A stretch of DNA of 46,854 nt, taken from positions 1 through 46,854 of the forward strand of contig JABFQW010000138.1 in the NCBI GenBank assembly GCA_013141455.1. The letters run 5' to 3'. Positions 27,201-34,273 of this stretch are shown here, piece by piece. This DNA is from Bacteroidales bacterium (GTDB taxonomy: Bacteria > Bacteroidota > Bacteroidia > Bacteroidales > F082). The notes beneath the pieces were generated by a model. That model saw only the letters and a list, made by a program, of their open reading frames with translations, did no database searches and had not been told where the DNA came from. The position numbers and the translations under genes were made by a program. The number at the start of each line of letters is the position of its first letter. Position 1 is the stretch's first letter.

Positions 27201-27411
27201 GATGGATATTAAAATGCCCGAAATGAACGGTTATGAGGCCACACGACTCATCAGACAATTCAATAAAGAGGTGATCATTATCGCCCAAACTGCTTTTGGA
27301 CTAACGGGTGACAAGGAAAAAGCGCTATTAACCGGTTGCAACGATTATCTGTCGAAGCCTGTTAAAATACAACAGATATTGGCAATGATCGATAAACACT
27401 TTCCGCATTAA
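24259..27411 (+). CDS. Hybrid histidine kinase with 7TM sensor, PAS, GAF and REC domains
   Basis: A 1050-residue protein. The first ~225 residues form seven hydrophobic helices of the HisKA_7TM type ('WLMISSGIWSFWIIFETAS', 'AKLEYTGAVTTPILYLIFAL'). Then come a PAS domain (about 240-345, 'TLPDGIIVIDGQHRIQDING'), a second PAS (about 350-475, 'DMLWAKDLDNRYVFTNKAM'), a GAF domain (about 490-660, with 'SILVAPVLINKNFWGFVGFDDC'), HisKA with H693 ('FLANMSHEIRTPMNGIVGF'), HATPase_c ('DTGIGVAKDRQ', 'GAGLGLSITKAY') and a C-terminal receiver with D983 ('LVLMDIKMPEMNG'). No output domain is fused. It stands alone; its stop codon overlaps the stop of the convergent LolA-like gene by 4 bp, so no terminator separates them. 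Confidence 0.93.
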   Translation: MSYNFTIFSVLFLVTSIISFFGAFLAWQRRSIPGARELTWLMISSGIWSFWIIFETASLTADWKIFWAKLEYTGAVTTPILYLIFALHFTGRIKAISKKYILLLSILPLITLVLAFTNEKHLLIWSGFSAISGETNIMEYYHGAWYWIGYLAYNYLLLLFATYLLVSFIINHKKTFRKQGLIVYIAGFCPWIASVLYLTGLNPVTGLDLVPVSLILSGSLFVYAILYTRFLDLVPVARETLVETLPDGIIVIDGQHRIQDINGAAIGYLGIPGKNILGLPLEASNATSLHLLTAVLGTEPVRQIEINAENETKIFRINKQPIRNQPESQLVIIRDLTDQIEKQRKIKAGEQAYHAMFTMFRLMADNMSDMLWAKDLDNRYVFTNKAMCDNLLHAVDTNEPIGKTDMFFALRERAKHPERADWHTFGELCQESDSAVIRSGKPEQFDEYGNVNGKFIFLDTRKAPIFDEEGKMIGVVGSAHDITLQKKAELDIIKRDELLDAIAKATALLIQGENLEKSIHGALEIIGRATKVNRVYIFENHTDPHFKLPVMSQRHEWTNGSVEVFIDDPDLQNLPYESDLLRWYDTLSSGNVIVGNIGEFPESERNILEPQGIKSILVAPVLINKNFWGFVGFDDCESERAWPITEERILAAAANTIGAAYLRKKNQEELIIAKEKAEESDRLKSAFLANMSHEIRTPMNGIVGFAELLKEPELTGEEIQGYIQIIEKSSLRMLNIINNIVDISKIESGQMEVSLSKTNVNEQVEYIHKFFNPEVVAKGIQFSFDLSLPTNDADIISDREKIYAILTNLIKNAIKYTSAGKITFGYEKKGNFLEFFVSDTGIGVAKDRQAAIFERFIQADIIDKQAFQGAGLGLSITKAYVEMLGGKIWVESEPGNGSIFRFTIPYSPQSEVKPAEIETMNEEIRNSRQKNIKVLVVEDESNSALYIKLVLKKISREILLAKNGSEAVEICRNNPDTDLVLMDIKMPEMNGYEATRLIRQFNKEVIIIAQTAFGLTGDKEKALLTGCNDYLSKPVKIQQILAMIDKHFPH

Positions 27412-28112
27412 AAAAATGAATCTTCCAGGCCCGGATTTATCTTATAATTCGTCAGTTTGATTTCAATGATTCCCTTTTTTGAAGACGTTGCTTTCTCCGT
27501 ACCTTTTTTATCGTCCGAGTACGGATTAGACGTAAGCATCTTTGGAATCTTAAACTTCTTCATATCAACCATAAAAATGATGATGTCGGGCAAACCAAAT
27601 TTTGCCATCGCACCATAGCTGTAACTAACCGTCATCGTTCCATTAGTTCTCGATGTAAGTTGCGATTTTACAATCAGATGATCAGAAGCATCTATCCAAA
27701 ATTTAGCCAGAATCAGATCGCCCGTATCTACTGATGGGATCACACTGATAATTTCGGTGTTCAGCTTTTCAATTGTCTCAAAACCGGTCGAAAATGCTGT
27801 ATAAGTCGTGGAATCACCTACAATTTTCACGTAATCGCCAAATCCCTGACGTGGCATTATGGCAATACTTTTCGAAACTAACTTAAGTTTATCAGGTTGT
27901 TTGAAAAATATTTCGGCATTCACAGGTAAAATTTTTATGAGTGGGATATCGGCTTTGATCTGAACATCGGCCGAATAATCCTGTACTTTCACGAGTTTAT
28001 CGCGCACTCCCTGAAGCAATTGAACCGGCGTTTCCTGTGCATTTAGCTGACTTACCGACACAATAAAAATGACAATAACAATAAATCTTCTGAGTTTTTT
28101 TGTTCGGCTCAT
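27408..28112 (-). CDS. LolA-like exported protein (outer-membrane lipoprotein-sorting fold)
   Basis: A 234-residue secreted protein with a signal peptide ending 'SVSQLNAQ' (about residue 25). The mature part opens with 'LLQGVRDKLVKVQDYSADVQIKADIP', followed by 'AEIFFKQPDKLKLVSK', a pattern typical of LolA/LolB-like or DUF2092-type half-barrels that bind lipids or lipoprotein acyl chains. It overlaps the upstream permease gene by 4 bp (ATGA), so it is translationally coupled to an ABC transporter. A likely job is to accept a lipid or lipoprotein from that transporter, or to act as its periplasmic partner; the substrate is unknown. Its stop overlaps that of the convergent kinase gene. Confidence 0.7.
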   Translation of the reverse strand: MSRTKKLRRFIVIVIFIVSVSQLNAQETPVQLLQGVRDKLVKVQDYSADVQIKADIPLIKILPVNAEIFFKQPDKLKLVSKSIAIMPRQGFGDYVKIVGDSTTYTAFSTGFETIEKLNTEIISVIPSVDTGDLILAKFWIDASDHLIVKSQLTSRTNGTMTVSYSYGAMAKFGLPDIIIFMVDMKKFKIPKMLTSNPYSDDKKGTEKATSSKKGIIEIKLTNYKINPGLEDSFF

Positions 28113-28954
28113 GATAAAATATCTTTCCTGTTAAACTTGTAGAGTGCAATCCCAATCAAAGTCAAAATATGTACACTCAATACGAGTACCGCATTCATAA
28201 TTTCTTTAGTCCGGACAGGCTCATCGAAAAAACTCCGCCATGCGACCATATGTGTTGTGAAAAGAAATGGCTTTACAGAATCAAAAACCGGGACATCCAA
28301 GTTTCCGATGATAGTAAAAAAGATGATAATCGCCATAGTGATTACAATAGGTCCGATAGAATTATCAGTAAAACAGGAGAGCGTGATCGACAAATTTGCA
28401 ACGGTAACCAAAGCCAGATAGGCAATAATAAAACCGCTGAAAAAACGCCAGAGCACATCACTACCGGGCAAAATAACCAATCCTTCGCTGTTGAAAATAA
28501 CTAAATCACCGGTACCGAAGAGTAATAATCCGAATCCTAAGGCCATTACACAAAACCAGATCAGGATAATCAGGGTGTAAATATTTCCGGCCAAAAACTT
28601 CGACATCAGTAAATTAGTGCGCGAAATGGGCTTTGTCGCCAACATCCTGAGCGTTCCCATGGCTGCTTCGCCCGAAACCAGATCGCCCGTTACCAGCGCT
28701 ACCAAAAGCGGAATATGGACAATGAGCATCTGTAGCACAAGATAAGCCATCATATTACCATTGAGCAGGTTACCCTGGAACGCAATGGATTGTTCGAAAG
28801 AGGCTGTCATGATCGATATATATTTATTACCATCGACTTTCATGGCAAACAAAAAAACTCCAACCAGCGCTGTAATGACAGCCAAACCAATATACGATCT
28901 CGGTTTGGCCACAATCTTGATAAATTCGTTATAGGTGCTTTTCCAAAACATCAT
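28109..28954 (-). CDS. ABC-2 type transporter permease
   Basis: A 281-residue protein with about six transmembrane helices. The N-terminal amphipathic 'MMFWKSTYNEFIKIVAKPRSYIGLAVIT' and the cytoplasmic 'LVSGEAAMGTLRMLATKPISRTNLLMSKFLAGNIYTLIILI' are typical of ABC-2/NatB-like permeases encoded next to a single ATPase. The start overlaps the ATPase gene by 26 bp and the end overlaps the LolA-like gene by 4 bp, so all three form one translationally coupled operon. Confidence 0.88.
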   Translation of the reverse strand: MMFWKSTYNEFIKIVAKPRSYIGLAVITALVGVFLFAMKVDGNKYISIMTASFEQSIAFQGNLLNGNMMAYLVLQMLIVHIPLLVALVTGDLVSGEAAMGTLRMLATKPISRTNLLMSKFLAGNIYTLIILIWFCVMALGFGLLLFGTGDLVIFNSEGLVILPGSDVLWRFFSGFIIAYLALVTVANLSITLSCFTDNSIGPIVITMAIIIFFTIIGNLDVPVFDSVKPFLFTTHMVAWRSFFDEPVRTKEIMNAVLVLSVHILTLIGIALYKFNRKDILS

Positions 28955-29861
28955 TGTTTACTAATTTTAAGAAATAATCTTCAAGTTTTCGTTTTGCCTC
29001 AATGCCGAAAACCTGCACTCCACTTTCGGTAAGCAACTGATTCACAATAGGTATATCACGATGGTTGATGCGTAATTGCATCAGGTTATGCGCATTATTT
29101 CCGATGATGGAAGCTTCAAATTTTTCACCAATAATTTTTAATGATTTCCCGAGTTGGTCAACCTCAAAAGTAACGATAAGCTCTTGTTTATTTAGTAAGG
29201 CTGAAACCTCACCCTGAACCACCGATTTCCCGTTCACGATGATCAGCATCCGGCTTGCAATAATTTCAATTTCAGAAAGAATATGCGATGAAAGCATGAT
29301 GGTTTTATTCTGTTCGTTTTTCAGTTTCAGAATCAGGTTTCGGATATCAATACTTCCCTGAGGATCGAGTCCTGTGTTGGGTTCGTCGAGAATAATCAGC
29401 TCAGGATTGTGAAGTATCGTCTGGGCAATGCCAAGCCGTTGTTTCATACCATGTGAAAAATGGCCCACCTTATCTTTTTCCCTTCCTTTTAAACCAACAA
29501 ATTCTATCATTTCATGAATCTTTGACAGGGTAACCGATGCCCCAGAAACACGTGCAAAAATCTCAAGGTTCTTTTCGGCTGATAAATATTGATAAAAATC
29601 AGGCTTTTCGATGATACAGCCGATCCTTGAAAGTATATAATTCCGGTTTTTCGAAAGTTCTCTGCCAAATAGATTTATCTGCCCCGAATCTGGTGCAATC
29701 AACGAAAGCATGGCTCGGATCGTCGTACTTTTACCAGCTCCGTTTGGTCCCAGAAATCCGAAAATATCTCCACGAAATACGTCAAAACTCACATCTTCAA
29801 TCGCCCTGATCTTTCCAAACTGCTTCGATAAATGTTTTACTTCAACTATTTTTTCGGACAT
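28929..29861 (-). CDS. ABC transporter ATP-binding protein
   Basis: A 310-residue ATPase. Walker A is 'GPNGAGKST', the signature is 'FSHGMKQRLGIAQ' (the serine of LSGGQ replaced in the common 'SHGMKQR' variant of this subfamily), Walker B is 'LIILDEPNTGLDP', and the H-loop is 'MLSSHILSEIE'. The ~90-residue C-terminal extension ('ALLNKQELIVTFEV...') is typical of the CcmA/NatA-type family partnered with ABC-2 permeases. First gene of the minus-strand operon 29861-27408. Confidence 0.93.
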   Translation of the reverse strand: MSEKIVEVKHLSKQFGKIRAIEDVSFDVFRGDIFGFLGPNGAGKSTTIRAMLSLIAPDSGQINLFGRELSKNRNYILSRIGCIIEKPDFYQYLSAEKNLEIFARVSGASVTLSKIHEMIEFVGLKGREKDKVGHFSHGMKQRLGIAQTILHNPELIILDEPNTGLDPQGSIDIRNLILKLKNEQNKTIMLSSHILSEIEIIASRMLIIVNGKSVVQGEVSALLNKQELIVTFEVDQLGKSLKIIGEKFEASIIGNNAHNLMQLRINHRDIPIVNQLLTESGVQVFGIEAKRKLEDYFLKLVNNDVLEKHL

Positions 29862-29981
29862 AATCCATTCGATTTTCTATGAACAGGGTTTCACATTACC
29901 TATTTGCTGAAACAACGCTTTTCTTCACCTAATCAATAACTTACTGATCAAATGGAAATTGACCATTGTCAGAATAATAAA

Positions 29982-29989
29982 CAAAAGTA
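29982..29989 (-). promoter_or_regulatory. Candidate -7 box (TACTTTTG on the minus strand) for the ABC operon
   Basis: The plus strand reads CAAAAGTA, i.e. TACTTTTG on the minus strand, matching TAnnTTTG and lying about 120 nt before the ATPase start. CAAA motifs to its right sit at 9 and 15 bp, not the expected 19-21 bp, so support is limited. Confidence 0.35.
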
Positions 29990-30108
29990 AACAAGAAGCA
30001 AAAGCAAACGAATCTTTTGTTACCAATCGGATAAACTACTATGCGGTTACAGTTGGCCCGTTTATTCGTAAAAAATAAATTGTCGCAGATTACTACATAA
30101 TTGTTTAA

Positions 30109-30139
30109 TTTGACATTCAACAATTTGTTTGTATTTTTG
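30109..30139 (+). promoter_or_regulatory. Consensus Bacteroidota promoter for the 30189 operon
   Basis: TTTG at 30109-30112, 19-bp spacer, TATTTTTG at 30132-30139. This fits the TTTG-N19-21-TAnnTTTG consensus known for the primary sigma factor of Bacteroides. It places transcription start close to the ATG at 30189 (about 40 nt leader). Confidence 0.7.
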
Positions 30140-30188
30140 AGTAAGCTATTTCAAAAAATAGAGTTAATAACCATCTAAAATTAGTGAT

Positions 30189-31502
30189 ATGTTTAACTCC
30201 CCTCTATTGGATATTACCATTGGCCTGGTGTTTATTTTCCTGATTTACAGTTTGTTGGTCACCTCCATCAACGAAGTGATAGCCAGCTTGTTTGGCCTCA
30301 GGGCCAGGATGCTGAAATCGGCGATTGTTGTTGGCATGCTTTCCAACACTTCAAAAGATAGCCGATGGAAAAGTTTGTTCAAAGGCATCAAAGGTTTCTT
30401 TGGTGGCTTAGTGCACCACGATGATCGTTCAGTTGAAGAGAAGGCAAAAATCGGTGAGAAAATTTTCGATCATCCTTTGATCAAAAACTATGGATCAAGC
30501 CGGTTTTTTCCACTGCCATCCTACATTCCCACCAATAACTTTTCAACTGTGCTGATTGATGTATTACTAAAGGAGTTCAATGATAAGGTAGAGGATATTG
30601 CGCGATACAAATTAACTTTAACAGCAGATAACGAGTCGCTTGAAAACACAATCCTCAACCTGAGAAATTCAAATAACACCATTAAAATAAAAGAACTGCT
30701 CGCTTACTATGGCCATCATTATGCCGAAAAAGATGCAGCGCCTCCCCTATTCATCATCGACAAAGAGACATGGCAGATTTTACAAATGCATTTGCAAAAC
30801 AGTCTGTATGATATCGATCAGTTTGTCAGGAAGATAGAGGGCTGGTTCGATGATTCGATGGATCGCGTTTCGGGTTGGTACAAAAGGCAATCTCAACTCA
30901 TTTTGATCATCCTTGGTTTTATGATTGCCTTGATTTTTAATGTAGATACACTTGAAATCACAGGGAAATTATCGACCGACAAAGATGCACGTGATAAACT
31001 CGTTCAGATGGCTACACAGGCAGTTGACCAATACAAAGACGATCCGCGGGTGAAAAAAATGGTGACTGCTGATGGTGTTGAAGTCATCGACAATAGTGGT
31101 GAAAACAAGGAGATTAACAACGCAATATTTAAGGAATACCAGGCCAAATCGGATAGTGTAAAAAACCTCCTGAAAGGCGATATAAATAAAACCAACGAAA
31201 TTATTGCAGCAGGTTGGAAAACGTATGGTGGAAAGAAAAGTCTGACTGGCAAAGTGGGTTATGTGTTGAAACGCACTTTCACCAGCCCGAGAAAATTTCT
31301 GGGATTCATGATTCTGGCCTTTGCCGTTTCATTGGGTGCACCATTCTGGTTCGATTTATTAAACAAACTTGTCAAACTTCGTAATGCAGGCAAAAAGGAA
31401 GAGGATAAAAACAATGCTACACCTTCAAAAATTAACCCTGCCCAAACGCCTGTAACTGTTAATATTAATACCCAACCAAACGGTGAGGAGGCCGTAGGAT
31501 AG
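30189..31502 (+). CDS. Membrane protein of unknown function, partner of the GH46-like gene
   Basis: A 437-residue protein. An N-terminal hydrophobic helix (about residues 8-30, 'LDITIGLVFIFLIYSLLVTSINEVIAS') is followed by a long soluble part (about 35-230), a second helix (about 237-256, 'LILIILGFMIALIFNVDTLEI'), a hydrophilic segment with many D/K/N residues (about 260-375), a third hydrophobic segment (about 376-395, 'FLGFMILAFAVSLGAPFWFDLL') and a charged, proline-containing tail. Proteins with this N-terminal 'IGLVFxxLxxSLxxTxINE' layout are widespread and uncharacterised. It has its own consensus promoter and is two bases upstream of the chitosanase-like gene. I do not assign a function. 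Confidence 0.75.
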   Translation: MFNSPLLDITIGLVFIFLIYSLLVTSINEVIASLFGLRARMLKSAIVVGMLSNTSKDSRWKSLFKGIKGFFGGLVHHDDRSVEEKAKIGEKIFDHPLIKNYGSSRFFPLPSYIPTNNFSTVLIDVLLKEFNDKVEDIARYKLTLTADNESLENTILNLRNSNNTIKIKELLAYYGHHYAEKDAAPPLFIIDKETWQILQMHLQNSLYDIDQFVRKIEGWFDDSMDRVSGWYKRQSQLILIILGFMIALIFNVDTLEITGKLSTDKDARDKLVQMATQAVDQYKDDPRVKKMVTADGVEVIDNSGENKEINNAIFKEYQAKSDSVKNLLKGDINKTNEIIAAGWKTYGGKKSLTGKVGYVLKRTFTSPRKFLGFMILAFAVSLGAPFWFDLLNKLVKLRNAGKKEEDKNNATPSKINPAQTPVTVNINTQPNGEEAVG

Positions 31503-31504
31503 CT

Positions 31505-32476
31505 ATGATGCTTCAACTGATAGTAACCGCAACCAAACTGAACAAACGCAGCTTTGTTCCGGCTAACCTTCCCGATGCCGGTAGTATAAATGGCACCGTA
31601 TCCAAGGGATTCACCTTTCTGGGTGAAGAAGTAAAAATTGTTCCCAATCCCGCGCTTGGCAGGTGGTATAAAGACCGCGACAACAATTATTATTGGGGTG
31701 GTGGTGTAACGGTCCTCACGTATGTGGAAGATGAGCATGAAGAAGAGAAAACTGCTCCTGACAATTCACTCATGGAGACATCACTGATTACTCCGCTTGT
31801 GAAGAAGAAGGTTGAACAGATTGTCAATGCTTTCGAAACCGGTTCAGCAACAGGCAACTACGGCGAACTTGTTAAATACCGCGATTATACTGATCCCGAA
31901 ACGAATTCGCTGATGGTGCAAATCACTTTTGGTCGTTCGCAAACCACCGAATTCGGGCATTTGAAAGCTTTGATACAAGACTATGTAAACGATCATGGAA
32001 CCTATGCCGGCGAGTTACAACCCTATTTAAACAGGATTGGCAAAAAACCAAGTCTGGCCACAGATATTGATTTCTGTGCTGCGTTGAAAAATGCCGGAAA
32101 AAATGATCCGATCATGAAAAACTGTCAGGATCAGCTTTTTGAAATGAAATATTACCAGCCGGCTCATAATTGGTTCACAAAAAATGAATTCACTTTACCC
32201 TTGAGCCTGTTGGTCATTTACGACAGCACCATCCATTCGGGAAGCGTTCCGGCATTTTTGCGTAAGCGTTTCACAACGGTAGTGCCTGCCAGCGGTGGAA
32301 ACGAAAAAGACTGGATAAGTAACTATGTGGATGTGCGCGAAAAATGGCTTGCCAACCACAGCAATACGCTTCTGCACGCCACTGTTTACAGAACCCATTG
32401 TTTCAAAAAACAGATTGAAAATGATAACTGGAATCTGACAAAGCCGGTTGATGCAAACGGGGTGACTATCTTATAA
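31505..32476 (+). CDS. GH46 chitosanase-like protein with N-terminal SH3-like region
   Basis: A 323-residue protein. Residues about 1-75 ('TVSKGFTFLGEEVKIVPNPALGRWYKDRDNNYYWGG') resemble a bacterial SH3-like domain. From about residue 90 the sequence resembles glycoside hydrolase family 46 chitosanases/lysozyme-fold enzymes: 'VKKKVEQIVNAFETG' provides a candidate catalytic glutamate, followed by 'ITFGRSQTTEFGHLKALIQDYV', 'DQLFEMKYYQPAHNWF', 'LPLSLLVIYDSTIHSGSVPAFL' and 'WISNYVDVREKWLANHSNTLLHATVYRTHCF'. There is no signal peptide, unusual for a secreted polysaccharide hydrolase, so it may act inside the cell, be exported another way, or have changed function. Fold call is moderate; the substrate could be peptidoglycan-like or chitosan-like and is unknown. 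Confidence 0.65.
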   Translation: MMLQLIVTATKLNKRSFVPANLPDAGSINGTVSKGFTFLGEEVKIVPNPALGRWYKDRDNNYYWGGGVTVLTYVEDEHEEEKTAPDNSLMETSLITPLVKKKVEQIVNAFETGSATGNYGELVKYRDYTDPETNSLMVQITFGRSQTTEFGHLKALIQDYVNDHGTYAGELQPYLNRIGKKPSLATDIDFCAALKNAGKNDPIMKNCQDQLFEMKYYQPAHNWFTKNEFTLPLSLLVIYDSTIHSGSVPAFLRKRFTTVVPASGGNEKDWISNYVDVREKWLANHSNTLLHATVYRTHCFKKQIENDNWNLTKPVDANGVTIL

Positions 32477-32626
32477 ATAATTGATATTTAAAAACATATA
32501 TCTTAATTACACTTATCCTGAAGTTTGGGAATTATCTAATTATTCATGTGCAAACCAAAGAGCTTGTGACACGATTTATGTTTCAAAAATTAGTAAATCA
32601 CTGTGATTATTAAGGAAATATATCAG

Positions 32627-32634
32627 TATTTTTG
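32627..32634 (+). promoter_or_regulatory. Candidate -7 box (TATTTTTG) for the toxin-antitoxin pair
   Basis: Matches TAnnTTTG and lies 20 nt before the antitoxin ATG. The upstream element is imperfect (TGTG at 32602-32605, 21-bp spacer). Confidence 0.45.
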
Positions 32635-32654
32635 CACAGAATAATTTTTATGTC

Positions 32655-32855
32655 ATGGTTTATTTAAAAATCAGTGAGAATACAAATCAAGCCAAATTAA
32701 TGCTTGAGTATTTGAAAACTTTGTCTTTCGTCGAGGTTATCAAGAAGGACAAAATTCCCAATTCATTAACTTTAAAGGCCATGAAAGAAGCCGAAAAAGG
32801 TAAAGTCACCAGGTCGGAAAGCGTAAACGATTTGATCTCCAAACTTAGAAAGTAA
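32655..32855 (+). CDS. Antitoxin of a YafQ-type toxin-antitoxin pair
   Basis: A 66-residue protein immediately upstream (6 nt) of the toxin gene. The N-terminal 'MVYLKISENTNQAKLMLEYLKTLSFVEVI' predicts a short strand and helix and the tail is charged ('KAMKEAEKGKVTRSESVNDLISKLRK'), the usual layout of small Bacteroidota antitoxins, where the C-terminus wraps the toxin. It is not an obvious DinJ/RelB by sequence; the assignment rests on size, order and the clear toxin next door. Likely autoregulates the pair. Confidence 0.75.
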   Translation: MVYLKISENTNQAKLMLEYLKTLSFVEVIKKDKIPNSLTLKAMKEAEKGKVTRSESVNDLISKLRK

Positions 32856-32861
32856 TATTTC

Positions 32862-33134
32862 ATGTTTTCTATATCTTTTACCAACCAGTTTAAAAAAGAT
32901 TACAGCAAAGCATCGACCAAAACTATTGATATACAGAAACTTCATAAAGCATTTGAAATTTTGGAAAATACCGGAACGCTCCCGGTTGAAAAATATAAAA
33001 CACATCTGCTGAAAGGAAATTTCACAGGACACTACGAAGCACACATCAAACCAGATTGGCTTTTAATATGGCTCAAATATGAGACAGAAATCAGGTTAGT
33101 AAGATTGGGAAGCCATTCAGAATTATTCAAATAG
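32862..33134 (+). CDS. YafQ-family mRNA interferase toxin
   Basis: A 90-residue RelE/ParE-fold toxin of the YafQ group, expected to cleave mRNA on the ribosome. The catalytic residues known for E. coli YafQ (H50, H63, D67, H87, F91) are all present with a constant shift of two: H48 ('KTHLLKGNFTG'), H61 and D65 ('EAHIKPDWLLIW'), H85 and F89 ('GSHSELF'). It therefore appears catalytically intact. Paired with the antitoxin 6 nt upstream. Confidence 0.9.
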   Translation: MFSISFTNQFKKDYSKASTKTIDIQKLHKAFEILENTGTLPVEKYKTHLLKGNFTGHYEAHIKPDWLLIWLKYETEIRLVRLGSHSELFK

Positions 33135-33252
33135 ATCCCCAATTCACAGTTTACTCCCATTAATTCTACTATTTTCCGGGTTTTAAATAAACCATCTTGT
33201 TTCATTCAATTATCCTAAAGTTTTCAGTTCAAAAAAAATATTTATCATTTTG

Positions 33253-33284
33253 TTTGGTTTATGTTATAAACTTATTTATATTTG
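33253..33284 (+). promoter_or_regulatory. Consensus Bacteroidota promoter for the membrane protein/HTH_34 pair
   Basis: TTTG at 33253-33256, 20-bp spacer, TATATTTG at 33277-33284, matching the TTTG-N19-21-TAnnTTTG pattern, 30 nt before the chosen ATG at 33314. It also supports that start over the longer open frame beginning at 33197. Confidence 0.72.
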
Positions 33285-33313
33285 CATCTTATTTACAAAT
33301 AAAAACAAATCAA

Positions 33314-33901
33314 ATGAACGAAAAAACCATCACACACGACGAAAGCATGGAGATCATACAACGAATGATCCTCACTGCAAAGAACAGAATTACCGAAAAC
33401 GGATTCCATTTCATTTTATGGGGCGTTCTCATCATCATTGCCAGTCTGGCTGAATATTTCAATCAGAAATCAGGCCTGGGGATTCAGGCCAACCTTTCAT
33501 GGATTGTTATGCCACTGATAGGTGTACCAACGGCGTTCATTTATGAATTCAGGCGAAACCGTAGCAACAGTACCCGCAGTTTTGTTGATACCTGGTACAA
33601 GTATTTGTGGCTTGGTTTTGGGATCACATTGGCTGTTGCCATCACTATTTCGGTAAAACAACATTTAAGCCCGATACCATTTATTCTGGCATTGGTAGGG
33701 TTTGCAACCTTTGTTTCGGGAAATCTGTACAAATCGACCCCATTGATTATCGGTGGTATCATTTTCTGGATTTCGAGTTTACTTTGCCTTGTAGTTCCCG
33801 CACCCGAGCAATTGCTTATCAATGCGGCAGCAACTCTCACAGGTTATATCATTCCCGGTATTTTATTATGGAAAAATTCAAAAAGTGAGTCTGATGTTTA
33901 A
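33314..33901 (+). CDS. Four- to six-helix membrane protein of unknown function
   Basis: A 195-residue protein from the ATG at 33314; the longer frame from 33197 would run through the promoter and is rejected. The N-terminus 'HDESMEIIQRMILTAKNRITENGFHFILWGVLIIIAS' is a pattern often seen in Bacteroidota membrane proteins encoded beside small winged-helix regulators. The rest is largely hydrophobic (helices at about 32-52, 62-80, 105-125, 127-142, 147-165 and 168-185). It overlaps the downstream HTH_34 gene by 8 bp. Function unknown; it may be a sensor or permease-like partner controlled by that regulator. Confidence 0.8.
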   Translation: MNEKTITHDESMEIIQRMILTAKNRITENGFHFILWGVLIIIASLAEYFNQKSGLGIQANLSWIVMPLIGVPTAFIYEFRRNRSNSTRSFVDTWYKYLWLGFGITLAVAITISVKQHLSPIPFILALVGFATFVSGNLYKSTPLIIGGIIFWISSLLCLVVPAPEQLLINAAATLTGYIIPGILLWKNSKSESDV

Positions 33902-34184
33902 GCCGCTTGATCCCTTATTACATTCCGAATTGAGACTTGCCATCATCAGTCTGTTGGTCGGTATGAAACAGGCTGATTTTGGTTTTCTCAAAGAAAATAC
34001 GGCGGCCACTTCGGGCAATCTGAGCGTTCAGCTTCAGAAACTCAGTCTTGCCGGATACCTCACCATCGAAAAATCGTTTAAAGGAAACTACCCCCTGACT
34101 ACCTGTAAAATTACGGCCACAGGCATTCTGGCATTCGAAAACTATGTAAAAGCGATCAGGTCGTATATTGATAACGGGGGATAA
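33894..34184 (+). CDS. Winged-helix transcriptional regulator (HTH_34 type)
   Basis: A 96-residue single-domain protein. 'FKPLDPLLHSELRLAIISLLVGMKQADFGFLKENTAATSGNLSVQLQKLSLAGYLTIEKSFKGNYPLTTCKITATGILAFENYV' matches the HTH_34 (PF13601) winged helix: the recognition helix is 'SGNLSVQLQKLSLAGY' and the wing 'EKSFKGNYPLTTCKIT'. The ATG at 33894 lies inside the end of the upstream gene (8-bp overlap) and gives the canonical N-terminus; the frame open further upstream is rejected. Translational coupling suggests it controls its own operon. Confidence 0.87.
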   Translation: MFKPLDPLLHSELRLAIISLLVGMKQADFGFLKENTAATSGNLSVQLQKLSLAGYLTIEKSFKGNYPLTTCKITATGILAFENYVKAIRSYIDNGG

Positions 34185-34273
34185 AAGTAGAATGAACTTG
34201 TAAAGTTCTTAAAGTCTGCAAAGTTTAAAGTAAAGGTCAGTCCATTGACTCTTTCAACTTTACGAACTATACT

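Noticed and set aside
33197-33313. N-terminal extension of the membrane-protein gene before 33314
   Set aside because: It would be translated through a consensus promoter (33253-33284) and adds no conserved residues; the ATG at 33314 gives the typical N-terminus.
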